64,000 nt of DNA, taken from assembly GCF_002749975.1 (NCBI RefSeq), contig NZ_PEIG01000004.1, positions 248,001 through 312,000 of the forward strand. Direction: 5' to 3'. Below, piece by piece: positions 1-9,201 of the stretch (within the stretch, counting starts at the first letter, position 1; every line of letters starts with the position of its first letter). The stretch is from Gloeocapsopsis sp. IPPAS B-1203 (GTDB taxonomy: Bacteria; Cyanobacteriota; Cyanobacteriia; Cyanobacteriales; Chroococcidiopsidaceae). Under the pieces are notes generated by a model. That model was not told the origin of the DNA. It did no database searches and saw nothing but the letters and a program-made list of their open reading frames with translations. The position numbers were made by a program, and so were the translations under genes.

Positions 1-577
1 ACCAAACGGACGCAAAGCTTCAATTATGTTGGAGGAAGTCGAACTTCCTTACAACGTCCATGTAATTGATATTACAAAAAACGATCAATTTACACCGGAA
101 TATGTAGCGATTAATCCCAATAGTAAAATTCCCGCAATTGTGGATCAAGACACAGGTATAACAGTTTTTGAATCAGGAGCAGTACTGATTTATCTCGCTG
201 AAAAAACCGGAAAACTGCTACCTACAGATCAAAAACAACGCTTTCAAGTTTTGGAATGGCTCATGCTACAAATGGGAAGTGTTGGACCGATGTTTGGTCA
301 ACTTAATCATTTCAAAAAGTTTGCTCCCGAAAAAATTCCTTATGCAATTCAACGCTACGAAAAAGAAACTTTACGACTTTACGGAGTATTAGACAAACAA
401 CTGGCAAGTCATGAATTTTTTTGTGGTGACTACTCGATTGCAGATATTGCCACATATCCCTGGGTCGCTATCTATGACTTTCAAGGCTTAACGCTAGACA
501 ATCACCCGAATCTCAAACGCTGGGTAGAAACCATGCAACAACGTCCAGCAGTACAAAGTGGGATGTCAGTACCTTAA
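1..577 (+). CDS. Glutathione S-transferase, 5' end cut by window edge
   Basis: Thioredoxin-fold plus helical-domain GST that would conjugate or reduce substrates with glutathione in the cytoplasm. The first ATG in the window (position 26) is not the start: the same frame is open back to base 2 and encodes PNGRKASI just before MLEEVELPY, which matches the start of helix 1 in YfcG/Ure2p-type GSTs. The missing N-terminus is therefore probably only some 10-15 residues. NPNSKIPAIVD is the glutathione-binding loop with the cis-Pro, and FESGAVLIYLAEKTGKLLP is the ESxAI-like motif ending the N-terminal domain. The C-terminal helical domain carries SIADIATYPW. The stop overlaps the convergent amidohydrolase gene by 4 bp. 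The substrate is unknown. Confidence 0.9.
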   Translation, partial: PNGRKASIMLEEVELPYNVHVIDITKNDQFTPEYVAINPNSKIPAIVDQDTGITVFESGAVLIYLAEKTGKLLPTDQKQRFQVLEWLMLQMGSVGPMFGQLNHFKKFAPEKIPYAIQRYEKETLRLYGVLDKQLASHEFFCGDYSIADIATYPWVAIYDFQGLTLDNHPNLKRWVETMQQRPAVQSGMSVP

Positions 578-1794
578 CCAAAATTCTCCACACAACGCAC
601 AAAAATTTCTACGCCCATACCCAACGCCGTTTCATCAAAATCAAAACGGGGATGATGGTGAGGATACGCTAAATTTCGACTTAAATTTGCCGAACCTAAA
701 AAGAAATAGCACCCAGGAACTTGCTGCAAAAAGAATGACATATCTTCGCCGCCCATCGTTTGACACTCAGGGACAATTCCTAAAGGCGTTTCCACAACTC
801 TGACAGCTTGCGATCGCACAAATTCTGCCATGTCAGGATTATTAATTACTGGGGGATACAGGTGCGAGTAATTTAATTCATACGTTGCGCCATGACTTTG
901 ACAAATTCCCGCAATAATTTGCTCGATGCGTTGAGCAAAATATCCCTCTAACTTCGGGTTAAAATATCGTACTGTCCCACTCATGTTTGCTGTATCCGCA
1001 ATCACATTGAGTGCTGTTCCTGCATGAAGTTTACCGACAGTCACGACGGCTGATTCGATTGGATCGACATTTCGTGCTACGATTGTTTGCAATGCATTGA
1101 CAATTTGGGCAGCTACTACTATAGAATCAACAGTCTGATGTGGCATTGCACCGTGTCCGCCTTTACCCAAGATTGTGCAGCGAAAAGTCTCTACGGCTGC
1201 CATCAATGCACCGCTACGGATGCCTACTGTACCTATTGGTAAATTATTCCACAGATGTAAACCAATAATGGCATCAACATCGGGGTTCTTGAGCACCCCA
1301 GCCTCAATCATTGGCTTAGCGCCTCCTGGACCTTCTTCTGCTGGCTGGAAGATGATTTTTACAGTACCGCTAAACGTATCAGGGTGTTGCGAAAGATAGT
1401 AAGCTGTACCAAGGGCGATCGCGGTATGTCCATCATGTCCGCAAGCGTGCATGACACCATCATGCTGGGAACGATACGGAACCTCATTTTCTTCCTGAAT
1501 TGGTAATGCATCCATATCCGCCCGAATCGCCAACACAGGTAATTTTGAGCTAGTTTTCTTCCGACCTCTAATAACAGCAACAATTCCCGTTTTAGCAATT
1601 TCTGTTTGATGCTCAATTCCCCATTCTTGCAGTTTTTCAGCAACAAATTTAGCCGTCAAGTGTTCTTGAAAACCGAGTTCTGGGCGTTGATGTAACTTGT
1701 GCCGCCATGCAACTAATTGCGGCTGTAAAGCTTGAATATCTGAGCGAATGCGAGATAAATCAATGCTGAGGGGTTGTGAAGGAGTAGAAACCAT
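574..1794 (-). CDS. M20 family metallo-amidohydrolase (amidohydrolase/HipO-like)
   Basis: Zinc-dependent M20D peptidase of the N-acyl-amino-acid / IAA-conjugate / hippurate hydrolase group. At 406 aa it is the usual family length. MHACGHDGHTAIALGTA carries the metal ligands and EEGPGGAKPMIEAGV the catalytic Glu. The dimerisation (lid) domain follows near residues 195-310, and the C-terminal MGGEDMSFF segment with a late His-rich YPHHHPRFD supplies further ligands. The sequence cannot say which acyl-amino acid is cleaved. The gene is transcribed towards the GST gene and overlaps its stop. Confidence 0.9.
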   Translation of the reverse strand: MVSTPSQPLSIDLSRIRSDIQALQPQLVAWRHKLHQRPELGFQEHLTAKFVAEKLQEWGIEHQTEIAKTGIVAVIRGRKKTSSKLPVLAIRADMDALPIQEENEVPYRSQHDGVMHACGHDGHTAIALGTAYYLSQHPDTFSGTVKIIFQPAEEGPGGAKPMIEAGVLKNPDVDAIIGLHLWNNLPIGTVGIRSGALMAAVETFRCTILGKGGHGAMPHQTVDSIVVAAQIVNALQTIVARNVDPIESAVVTVGKLHAGTALNVIADTANMSGTVRYFNPKLEGYFAQRIEQIIAGICQSHGATYELNYSHLYPPVINNPDMAEFVRSQAVRVVETPLGIVPECQTMGGEDMSFFLQQVPGCYFFLGSANLSRNLAYPHHHPRFDFDETALGMGVEIFVRCVENFG

Positions 1795-1843
1795 TACTAC
1801 TGATTAATTAAATAAAATGTGCAAAGCATATAATTAATGCTGC

Positions 1844-2536
1844 TTACTCTATCTGTAGCCTAACCCATTCACGGAAAGCACGGCGCATTGCTTTTTTTCC
1901 TGAGGCTTGATGTTGCTGAATAAAAGGAATAATTTGCTGTACTCGAATCAGAGGAAAAGCAAGACTAATGTCTGTTTCAGTATATGTCTCGCCCTGAAGT
2001 TGATAGATCTTAATTTGTCCTTTGTCGTAACGCCAAATCTCAGGAACGCCTAATCTTGCATAAATAGGCATGCGATCAAGTGACTTGCTTGTAATGTCAA
2101 TTTCTAAGACTAAATCGGGTGGTGGATCTTGGGTAAGATCAAAATCTAATTTACCGCGAATTTCTAACTCATGCTGAAAGTAAAAACAGTTATCAGGTTC
2201 TACTCCTGCTAGCAAATCTGGGCGTTTCCAAGTTGTCGAACCAAGCGTTTCGTAATCAACATCGAGGACATCTGCAAGATCTTTAACTAAATCTCCAACT
2301 GCTTCTTTGTAGTATTCATGTTCGGGTAATGGAGCCATAATTTCTAGAGTTCCTCGGTCATACGCAAGTCGAGCAGCACGATGATCGCCCAATTGAGTTA
2401 GTATTTTTTCAAAAGTCTGCCAGTCAACATTTTCTAATAAGACACTTTTTCCCGTTGGTACACTTAGCAGAATATCAGTGTCAGATGTTACGGTTGCTAT
2501 GTCTGGAGTAACCAAGTATTTTAAGGCAAGCTGCAT
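1844..2536 (-). CDS. Uma2 family protein (DUF820, PD-(D/E)XK-like fold)
   Basis: This belongs to the Uma2/DUF820 family, which is greatly expanded in cyanobacteria and has a restriction-endonuclease-like fold. Family hallmarks are seen: ISPLPEHE-like region (APLPEHEYYKEAVGD), a GVEPDNCFYF segment, PDLVLEIDITSKS with the candidate catalytic acidic residues, and RLGVPEIWRYD. At 230 aa it is slightly longer than typical copies (about 190) because of extra N- and C-terminal residues. The biological role of the family is not established, and mobile-element or nuclease functions have been suggested. A heptamer repeat tract lies just upstream of the start. Confidence 0.8.
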   Translation of the reverse strand: MQLALKYLVTPDIATVTSDTDILLSVPTGKSVLLENVDWQTFEKILTQLGDHRAARLAYDRGTLEIMAPLPEHEYYKEAVGDLVKDLADVLDVDYETLGSTTWKRPDLLAGVEPDNCFYFQHELEIRGKLDFDLTQDPPPDLVLEIDITSKSLDRMPIYARLGVPEIWRYDKGQIKIYQLQGETYTETDISLAFPLIRVQQIIPFIQQHQASGKKAMRRAFREWVRLQIE

Positions 2537-2545
2537 ATCTTTGGT

Positions 2546-2574
2546 GGTAATGGGTAATGGGTAATGGGTAATGG
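2546..2574. repeat. STRR, about four copies of GGTAATG heptamer
   Basis: A tandem heptanucleotide run of GGTAATG units lies between the Uma2 start and bioD. The same unit, or its complement CATTACC, recurs at about 3354, 12777, 35334 and 37011. It matches the short tandemly repeated repetitive sequences known from heterocystous and related cyanobacteria. Confidence 0.8.
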
Positions 2575-2663
2575 ATACATAGATATTCTTGCCAACTGCC
2601 AGTTACCAATCAACAGCTTTCAAGTTAACCTTATTCTCATTTACTTAATTTTTAGTATAATTT

Positions 2664-3335
2664 TCAACTTGGCAACATGAGATCTAAGTCTAAAGCTGCA
2701 GCAGCTTGTGATAATTTGTCCAAGTTGGTGGGGTCAGCAAAATAAGGTAAGCAACCGAGAACTGGGATATTTGTGAGCGATTGAATTAATTCAGGAGGAG
2801 TTAGATCTTCTATTTCTTGTGGCGATCGCGCTTGAACGCAATTAAGTATAATTCCTTTAAGTGAAACGCGAGCTTGTCGTGCTAAAGCTACATTTGCTAC
2901 TGCTTGGGCGATCGCACCTAAACGTACAGGAACAACTAGCACAGTCGGTAAGCGCCATTCAGCGGCTAAGTCTGCAACAGTGAACTCGGCGGTTACGGGC
3001 GAACCTAACCCTCCCAAAGCTTCTATTAGAACAAAATCTCGCGACGCCCTTAAGTTTTGCAACGTTTGCCATACGAGTGCTAAATCGATATCGCGATTTT
3101 CCTTAGCGGCGGCGATTGGTGGTGCTAGCGGTGCTTCAAAGTAAAGTGGTGTGATTTCTGTTATCGATTGATTCAGCGATAGCTGCGAGTATAATTCGCG
3201 ATCGCCTGTTCCCGATTGAATCGGCTTCATAATACCCAAATTGCGAAAATGTTTTCGCCAGTAAGCAAGCAACGCTGTTGTAACAACAGTTTTTCCTGCA
3301 TCAGTATCAGTTCCCGCAATTAGTAATGCATTCAC
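2664..3335 (-). CDS. bioD: Dethiobiotin synthetase
   Basis: ATP-dependent carboxylase that closes the ureido ring of 7,8-diaminopelargonic acid to give dethiobiotin, the penultimate step of biotin synthesis. The P-loop [13 protein letters not shown] is at residues 8-20. KPIQSG is the substrate-binding Lys/Ser loop, and [10 protein letters not shown] corresponds to the family EGAGG metal-binding loop (Leu replaces the small residue). 223 aa is a normal length. No other bio gene lies in the window, which is common because cyanobacterial biotin genes are often scattered. Confidence 0.9.
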   Translation of the reverse strand: MNALLIAGTDTDAGKTVVTTALLAYWRKHFRNLGIMKPIQSGTGDRELYSQLSLNQSITEITPLYFEAPLAPPIAAAKENRDIDLALVWQTLQNLRASRDFVLIEALGGLGSPVTAEFTVADLAAEWRLPTVLVVPVRLGAIAQAVANVALARQARVSLKGIILNCVQARSPQEIEDLTPPELIQSLTNIPVLGCLPYFADPTNLDKLSQAAAALDLDLMLPS

Positions 3336-3353
3336 ATCAATTCACTTGAGTAG

Positions 3354-3377
3354 TGGGTAATAGGTAATGGGTAATAG
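3354..3377. repeat. STRR, GGTAATA/GGTAATG heptamers
   Basis: A short imperfect tandem run of GGTAAT(A/G)-type heptamers lies between bioD and the Ser/Thr kinase gene, related to the tract at 2546. Confidence 0.65.
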
Positions 3378-3409
3378 ATCTTCTTGCCAATGACCAGTTA
3401 CCAGTTAAC

Positions 3410-5323
3410 CTATTGTAAATTTTCGATACCGATATTCACAGTAAACTCGATATCCTCGTTCGCCGTCGGAATCATGTCAATTTGATAATCACCGCTACGC
3501 GATACTTGCGATTGCCAGTTCAACAAATTGGTAGCGCCTTCAATTAATTGACCATCCGGATCGCGAATATCTAAAGTCACTGCACCTTGGGTTACTGCCA
3601 CCGATAAAACTTGCCCTTCTTGTACGTTAACTAAGTAGCGTGTTATTTGCTGTGGTTCTGTGATCCCTGATGGTGTGACTACTTCTCCAGGATTGACACT
3701 AATTCGTTCGGGGACGACTGTGGGGATAACTGTTGATGGTGGCGTTTCTGTAGGCGTTGGTGTCGGTAAAACTGGATTTTCCAGTAAAACATCAAGTTGA
3801 TAGTTGCTTTCCTCAATTCCTTGCACAGGGCTTAATTGAATCGTATATTCTCCAGTAAATGGCAATGTGCCTTGATAGCGCGTGACTCTTCGGGCTAATT
3901 CTTCGATGGGTGCTTGATTTGGTCCTAACACAGTCAACAGAACGCCTTCTTGTGCAAGAGCCGTACTAAGTTGTTGTCCTTGTTCGCCATTAAAGGTGTA
4001 GTTAGCTGTTCCGTTAGCTTGTAGTGTACCGGAAACACTTGCTGTTGCGCCAGGGACAAGATCCAACTGTTGACTAAAAGTTGTCGGTTCAGGAGAAGGT
4101 GTTTCAGTGACCGTTGGAGTTGGTGTCGGGCTTTCGGGAACTATAGGAGAGGGAAATGATTGTGGTTCTGGAGTACGGTTGCTCAAAAAGTAACTGACTA
4201 AGAACAATGAACCAAAGCCAGCCACCAAAGCAACACAAAGCCCAATTCCAATCACAGCCCAAGGATTTTCCCAAATTTCGCGTTTTCGCGGTACAGGAAT
4301 TACTGGATCAGACTGTCTAGATTGACGAGAATTTGAACCAATTAAATTAGGACGACGACCTACAGCAATTGTTTGAATTTGCGATACTTCCGGCGTAACA
4401 GGTTCGGAAAGACTTGATGATTCTTCAGTATTGGCGATCGCCTTGCGGTGTAGATTGGGAAGTTGCGGATTTGTCGCGTTGAGACGATCAACTGAAGATA
4501 AAGCTTTCGCAACTTCTACCACTGATTGGTAGCGATCGCCTGGTCTTACACTCAACATGCGATTTAAGACTTCAGTAAATTCTGGCGTGATAGTTGCCCA
4601 TTGTTGCCAGTTCCATGTCAGTTCGGTATCGTCAAATAACTCTTGAGGCTCTTTTCCTGTCAGCAGGACAATGGCAGTTACAGCTAAAGCATACAGATCG
4701 CTATTAGGGTAAGCTTTTCCTGTTTGCAGTTGTTCGCTTGGTGCATAACCTAATTTACCTACAGTTGTAGGTTGTGGTGAATTATTGGCTGATTGAAATT
4801 GCGTTGCTAATTCTTTGACAACACCAAAATCAATCAATACTGGTTTATTATCACTTTCGCGCAAAATAATATTGTCTGGTGAAATATCGCGGTGAATAAT
4901 ACCACGGGTGTGTAAATGTGCTAGTACAGGTAATAATTGTCGAATTAACTGTAAGACAGCCACCTCTGAAAAAGTTTGTCCCTGGGCAATGCGTTCTTCC
5001 AACAACTCGTGATAGGTTTTTCCTTCAACATAATCCTGCACCAGAAACAAACGTTGATCCTCTTCAAAATTGGCACGAAATTGTGGTACTTGAGGATGCT
5101 GTATCTGGTACAAAGTCGCTGCTTCGCGTTGAAATAACTCTTTTGATTTTTCAAGATGAAAATCGTCGTTTTGATTAGGTATTAATTCTTTTAATGCACA
5201 TAGTTCATTGAAGCGTCCTTGATCTTGCGCTAAATAAGTACGACCAAATCCTCCCTGACCCAAAACTTGAATTATTCGGTAGCGGTTTTGTAGTACACTT
5301 TCCAGTGGAATAGGTGGTTGCAT
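3410..5323 (-). CDS. Membrane Ser/Thr protein kinase with C-terminal PPC-like domains
   Basis: A Hanks-type kinase of 637 aa. The catalytic domain (about residues 12-280) has the glycine loop GQGGFG, the VAIK-type Lys in CALKEL, HRDISPDNI (catalytic loop), DFGVVKE (metal-binding Asp) and a GYAPSEQ activation/APE segment, so it looks active. After a low-complexity linker there is one membrane segment around residues 355-378. A Pro/Thr-rich stretch follows, then two beta-rich repeats (about 425-520 and 545-635) resembling bacterial pre-peptidase (PPC) domains. The likely topology is a cytoplasmic kinase with a periplasmic sensor. Targets and ligand are unknown. Confidence 0.88.
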   Translation of the reverse strand: MQPPIPLESVLQNRYRIIQVLGQGGFGRTYLAQDQGRFNELCALKELIPNQNDDFHLEKSKELFQREAATLYQIQHPQVPQFRANFEEDQRLFLVQDYVEGKTYHELLEERIAQGQTFSEVAVLQLIRQLLPVLAHLHTRGIIHRDISPDNIILRESDNKPVLIDFGVVKELATQFQSANNSPQPTTVGKLGYAPSEQLQTGKAYPNSDLYALAVTAIVLLTGKEPQELFDDTELTWNWQQWATITPEFTEVLNRMLSVRPGDRYQSVVEVAKALSSVDRLNATNPQLPNLHRKAIANTEESSSLSEPVTPEVSQIQTIAVGRRPNLIGSNSRQSRQSDPVIPVPRKREIWENPWAVIGIGLCVALVAGFGSLFLVSYFLSNRTPEPQSFPSPIVPESPTPTPTVTETPSPEPTTFSQQLDLVPGATASVSGTLQANGTANYTFNGEQGQQLSTALAQEGVLLTVLGPNQAPIEELARRVTRYQGTLPFTGEYTIQLSPVQGIEESNYQLDVLLENPVLPTPTPTETPPSTVIPTVVPERISVNPGEVVTPSGITEPQQITRYLVNVQEGQVLSVAVTQGAVTLDIRDPDGQLIEGATNLLNWQSQVSRSGDYQIDMIPTANEDIEFTVNIGIENLQ

Positions 5324-5548
5324 CGTTTTTGCTAAATCTTAAGCTATTCTGTAAAAGTTCAACGGTTCACTAACAATTAAGACCAAGTAATTTTACCTAA
5401 AAATTTCTCGGTCAACTGATAACTTCGCGATTAAATTCTTTGTTACTCGCTGGATTCAAGGAGTGGCAATTATTCAACATAGTTCCTACCACAGTTTGTG
5501 CTCCAAATCTGCCGACAAGTCAATCAAAAAAAATAGTTTAACTTGCTA

Positions 5549-5577
5549 TTACTAAAAACTTTATACAAGCTTATAAT
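5549..5577 (+). promoter_or_regulatory. Weak sigma70-type promoter candidate upstream of prs
   Basis: A perfect TATAAT is at 5572-5577 with a poor -35 (TTACTA, 5549-5554) at 17 bp spacing, 55 bp before the prs ATG. Nothing else is recognised in the 308-bp gap 5324-5631 between the divergent kinase and prs genes. Confidence 0.3.
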
Positions 5578-5631
5578 TAAAATTCCCCGTTATGTCCAAG
5601 AAGTCACTAAAGCAGTGATGATAAGATTTTC

Positions 5632-6648
5632 ATGAAGGTGCTCCGAGGGTCTGCCGTGCTCAGTTCTGCAACTTTGACACTTCAGTCAGCTCCTACTGCG
5701 GTTGCTGATAATAACCGTCTGCGTCTATTTTCTGGCTCTGCTAATGTACCGTTCTCCCAAGAAGTTGCTCGTTATTTGGGCATGGAACTGGGACCGATGA
5801 TTAGAAAGCGCTTCGCAGATGGTGAACTTTACATTCAAATTCAAGAATCAATTCGCGGTTGCGATGTTTATCTCATTCAGCCGACTTGCCATCCCGTTAA
5901 TGATAATCTGATGGAATTGCTGATTATGATCGATGCCTGTCGTCGGGCTTCGGCGCGGCAGATTACAGCAGTGATTCCCTACTATGGTTACGCGAGGGCT
6001 GATCGCAAAACGGCAGGGCGCGAGTCGATTACAGCTAAGTTGGTGGCTAACTTGATTACTCAAGCAGGCGCTAATCGCATTGTAGCGATGGATTTGCACT
6101 CCGCGCAAATTCAAGGTTACTTTGATATTCCCTTCGACCATGTTTATGGTTCTCCAGTTTTGATTAATTATTTAGCTAGTAAGCAGCTTGCTGACTTGGT
6201 GGTCGTTTCGCCTGATGTCGGAGGTGTTGCTAGAGCAAGAGCATTTGCGAAAAAGCTAGATGATGCACCGCTTGCAATTATCGATAAACGGCGTCAAGCA
6301 CACAATGTCGCTGAAGTCCTCAATGTCATTGGTGATGTTGAAGGCAAAACTGCGGTACTGGTAGACGATATGATTGATACTGGCGGTACGATTACAGAAG
6401 GCGCCAAGTTATTGCGCGAACAGGGAGCGCGTCAGGTTTATGCTTGTGCAACGCATGCCGTGTTTTCACCACCAGCAGTGGAACGTTTATCGAGTGGGAT
6501 ATTTGAGGAAGTGATTGTTACTAATACGATTCCTGTCCCTGAAGATTATCGTTTTGCACAATTAACAGTACTCTCAGTGGCAAATCTCATCGGTGAGACT
6601 ATCTGGCGCGTTCACGAAGATAGTTCAGTAAGTAGTATGTTTCGTTAG
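5632..6648 (+). CDS. prs: Ribose-phosphate pyrophosphokinase (PRPP synthetase)
   Basis: Makes 5-phosphoribosyl-1-pyrophosphate from ribose-5-phosphate and ATP for nucleotide, His, Trp and NAD synthesis. The family signatures are all present: the N-terminal LFSGSANVPFSQEVA segment, RFADGEL (effector/ATP loop), MDLHSAQIQGYFDIP, and the PRPP-binding loop VLVDDMIDTGGTI. At 338 aa it is about 20 residues longer than E. coli Prs because of an N-terminal extension (MKVLRGSAVLS...), as seen in other cyanobacteria; a later start is possible. A strong terminator follows at 6664. The gene stands alone. Confidence 0.95.
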   Translation: MKVLRGSAVLSSATLTLQSAPTAVADNNRLRLFSGSANVPFSQEVARYLGMELGPMIRKRFADGELYIQIQESIRGCDVYLIQPTCHPVNDNLMELLIMIDACRRASARQITAVIPYYGYARADRKTAGRESITAKLVANLITQAGANRIVAMDLHSAQIQGYFDIPFDHVYGSPVLINYLASKQLADLVVVSPDVGGVARARAFAKKLDDAPLAIIDKRRQAHNVAEVLNVIGDVEGKTAVLVDDMIDTGGTITEGAKLLREQGARQVYACATHAVFSPPAVERLSSGIFEEVIVTNTIPVPEDYRFAQLTVLSVANLIGETIWRVHEDSSVSSMFR

Positions 6649-6663
6649 TTAGCAAGCAATCTG

Positions 6664-6687
6664 AGGGGCAATAAATGCCCCTATTTT
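6664..6687 (+). terminator. Intrinsic terminator of prs
   Basis: A 7-bp perfect stem (AGGGGCA / TGCCCCT) with loop ATAAA is followed by a U-rich tract (ATTTT), 15 bp after the prs stop. Confidence 0.8.
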
Positions 6688-6751
6688 GTGTCTTAAAAAA
6701 AGATGAATGTTCAAATCTAATATCAATAATATTGTGTAGCAACGTAGTCCC

Positions 6752-6953
6752 ATGTCAATACCAAAGCACTTCACAGTTGCAGACGGGCGTAGGCTTCAAT
6801 GCGTAGTATGCGAACATGACTTGTTTTGGCGTCGAGAAGCGCAGCTAAATACTGCGATCGCTACCTTCTTTAATATAGATTGGGCGAATTAAATCTGCTG
6901 TCTGTTTGGTTTGTGACTATTACGGCTATATTCATTGGTTCCTTCCCTCATGA
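6752..6953 (+). pseudogene. Small zinc-ribbon-like protein gene, split by one extra base
   Basis: Not a simple open frame. From ATG 6752, 46 codons encode a protein starting MSIPKHFTVADGRRLQC with a CVVC knuckle and ending FFNIDWAN before TAA (6890-6892). Skipping one T near 6890 gives a second frame, KSAVCLVCDYYGYIHWFLPS, stopping at 6951-6953. Joined, this is about 67 aa with two CxxC pairs and a GYIHWF tail. That resembles small cyanobacterial zinc-ribbon proteins, in which the ending is, from memory, often CGYIHWF; here a Tyr stands in place of that Cys. The remainder of the 376-bp gap after prs holds only the terminator. Confidence 0.6.
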
Positions 6954-7024
6954 ATTAACATCAATGTTAATTGCTTTGAGTTTTAACCGCTTAGATCACC
7001 TCTAGTGAAATAAGTTAACAGTCG

Positions 7025-7453
7025 TTATAAATAATTGAGAAACACTTCAGGAACTAACTTGAGTTCTCCAGTTTTAAAACGATCGCACTCTACCCAAAGT
7101 GCAGTCTTTTTCCGTTTACCTTCTTTAAAATCAAGCGTATCTATTTGATAAAATTTGGGGTCTACAAAATCGCATTCATAGATAAAAAGAATTTCGTGAC
7201 CTGGTTTATCGTTGTAAGTAAACAAACTTTCGTTACAGTCAAGGTAGCGAATATTGGTAATTTCCGCTTGAATTTCTTCGTAAAACTCCCGTTGTAAGGC
7301 TTCACGGCTAGTTTCTCCAAAATCAACACCGCCGCCCATCGCGCGATAAAAAGTTTGTTGCTTACCAGGATCGTAGCCTTGAGAAAGAAAAATGCGTTCG
7401 CTATCTCGCACCAATCCCAAGGCTAATACCCGAATTTCACCAGGTTTGTGCAT
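7025..7453 (-). CDS. NUDIX hydrolase
   Basis: Hydrolyses a nucleoside diphosphate linked to another group; the substrate cannot be predicted. The Nudix box reads GVDFGE, seven residues, then REFYEEIQ, so GX5EX7REUXEE is intact while the final conserved Gly is Gln. 142 aa is a minimal Nudix fold. The ATG lies 1 bp after the stop of the upstream DUF3531 gene, so the two are almost certainly cotranscribed. Confidence 0.85.
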   Translation of the reverse strand: MHKPGEIRVLALGLVRDSERIFLSQGYDPGKQQTFYRAMGGGVDFGETSREALQREFYEEIQAEITNIRYLDCNESLFTYNDKPGHEILFIYECDFVDPKFYQIDTLDFKEGKRKKTALWVECDRFKTGELKLVPEVFLNYL

Positions 7454-7454
7454 T

Positions 7455-7913
7455 TTAGTTGTTACTACCGTCGTAGATAAAACCAGAACGATCGCTATCT
7501 TCTACTGTCCAGTCTTCGTTTTCACCACCAATGAATAAAGTGGCAATATTAACATATTCCTTGCTCAGCTGCTTTAAGGCATTGATGAGAATATCAAGGG
7601 CGATCGCATCACTCGTCCCTATGTCAAACCAGCAACGTCCCCATGTTCCTTCATATTCAAATTCTCCCATATTATGCATCAGTGCCATCAAACTGTTATC
7701 AGCCGTCTGCTCGTCGTAATGCATATAGCTGAGATCGAGTCCTTGTTCCTGCACTTGCAGGTTTTCCGCGTTGAATGCTCCAAGTTTACCTAAATAGAAC
7801 CAAGAGTTAAACACTTCTTCGACATATCGTTTCTCCATTTCTGAAGGAACGGTAGCAAACTCTAACCAAATCCATACATCAAAAGGATCGAACTCACGGA
7901 ACTGTACCTGCAT
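7455..7913 (-). CDS. DUF3531 family protein
   Basis: A conserved cyanobacterial/plastid-lineage protein of unknown function. I start it at the ATG at 7913 (MQVQFREFDPFDVWIW), because family members begin there. An upstream in-frame ATG at 7952 adds 13 residues with no family likeness. Hallmarks seen are EFDPFDVWIWLEF, a FNSWFYLGKLGAFN stretch, and GTWGRCWFDIGTSDAI near the middle. It is soluble with no signal peptide. It forms a tight operon with the NUDIX gene. Confidence 0.8.
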   Translation of the reverse strand: MQVQFREFDPFDVWIWLEFATVPSEMEKRYVEEVFNSWFYLGKLGAFNAENLQVQEQGLDLSYMHYDEQTADNSLMALMHNMGEFEYEGTWGRCWFDIGTSDAIALDILINALKQLSKEYVNIATLFIGGENEDWTVEDSDRSGFIYDGSNN

Positions 7914-8052
7914 TGTTTTGAGATTAACGAGCAACGAACATTGACAATACAATAATCTTAATCAATTATGAGATGCAGTTGTTTTTGGTAATAGGAACAG
8001 GTAATAGCAGGGTTAGCTACTGGCTTGACTTGCCTACGTTAGGGATGTGAGA

Positions 8053-8979
8053 TTATCTAGCACTGCTGACACGCTGAAATGCCCTACTGCGTTCGCGTTC
8101 AATTTGTTTAACTAAACTAGATGGCAGTTGATCTTTCTTAGCAAGCGAGCGATCAAAATTTTCCACTGCGGCTTTGATTGCGGAGGGATTATTTTGCTTA
8201 TTGCCCTGTTCGGCAAGAATTTGAGCTTTGAGATAATACAATTCAGGATTCTCAGGAGTTGCTTGTAAAGCTCGCTCTACATAAGTTAAAGCTTGGGTAT
8301 ACTGATCCAAATCGCGGTAGCCAATAGCCAAACCACGATCTGCTAAATACCGAGGACCTGCAAATTTTACCAGTCGATCAATGGCTTGTTGTGGGCTAGA
8401 AAATGGCAGATTGACTGCTAGCATCAAATCCATATAGCCCCGTAATAGATTCAGTTCTGGGTCATTAGGGGCAACGGCTTCTGCTTGATCTAAATAAGAG
8501 TAAACTTGTCTTAATTCTGATAATGCTCGTGGTGTACCGCGAACAGTTCCCTCCTGTGCTAAAGCGGCTGCACCTTGCAAAAAATGACCGACAGCAGCAT
8601 ATAAATTACCTCGCAGAGGATCTTGACTGATCAACTGCCTTCCAGTTTCTAAAGTTTGCTTGCCATAGTTACTGAATGCGTTAATATCATCGTTCAATGT
8701 ATATGCTAGTGAAGCTCTCATCGCATAAGCTAAAGGTTCATTCGGTTCGCTAGCCTCAGCTTGATTAAGATAATTTGCAGCGGCTTGATAATTACCCTGC
8801 TCGAATATGGCTCTAAATGCTGCTTCTGTGTTGTCGCCAATTTGACGTGGGTTAGTAGCACGGAACGGATCTTGAGCTAGAGTTGGATTAAACCCCAAAC
8901 TAAGTGTCACTAATGTTGTGCTAGCCAAAGCAGCGAACGCGTGTTGTACAGCTAAAAACCATTTTTTACGCATAATCAA
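8053..8979 (-). CDS. Exported tetratricopeptide-repeat protein
   Basis: 308 aa with an N-terminal signal peptide (basic MRKKWF, hydrophobic core, ending near PTLAQA). Helical TPR-like repeats cover the rest: repeats with A..YLNQAEA/PNEPLAYAMRA, YSYLDQAEAVAPNDPELNLL and YVERALQATPENPELYYLKA are clear. It resembles the Sll0314-type cyanobacterial periplasmic TPR proteins. The partner is unknown. The second Met (MRKK) may be the real start. Confidence 0.75.
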   Translation of the reverse strand: MIMRKKWFLAVQHAFAALASTTLVTLSLGFNPTLAQDPFRATNPRQIGDNTEAAFRAIFEQGNYQAAANYLNQAEASEPNEPLAYAMRASLAYTLNDDINAFSNYGKQTLETGRQLISQDPLRGNLYAAVGHFLQGAAALAQEGTVRGTPRALSELRQVYSYLDQAEAVAPNDPELNLLRGYMDLMLAVNLPFSSPQQAIDRLVKFAGPRYLADRGLAIGYRDLDQYTQALTYVERALQATPENPELYYLKAQILAEQGNKQNNPSAIKAAVENFDRSLAKKDQLPSSLVKQIERERSRAFQRVSSAR

Positions 8980-9201
8980 CCTCTCGATTGTTCTCTGACT
9001 AATGCCTCAGCCTCAAATCAGGACAGCAATGCCAGAATAAAAGCATCATGACAAAATGCGTTTGCCAAAATTACAGTACAAGAACTCATGAACTTCAAAC
9101 TATTATCAGTGTTCCCTCTAAGGTGGAGTTTAGCTTGAGTAGATCAGAAGTTGAAAGCTCATATTTAGAAATTGGTCTGAATTCTTTGGTAATCTTAACG
9201 G

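Noticed and set aside
26-577. GST starting at the ATG at position 26
   Set aside because: The frame is open upstream and encodes PNGRKASI, which belongs to the GST N-terminal helix, so the gene starts before the window.
558-803. Plus-strand frame across the GST/amidohydrolase junction
   Set aside because: It lies antisense to the well-supported M20 gene and has no protein-like features.
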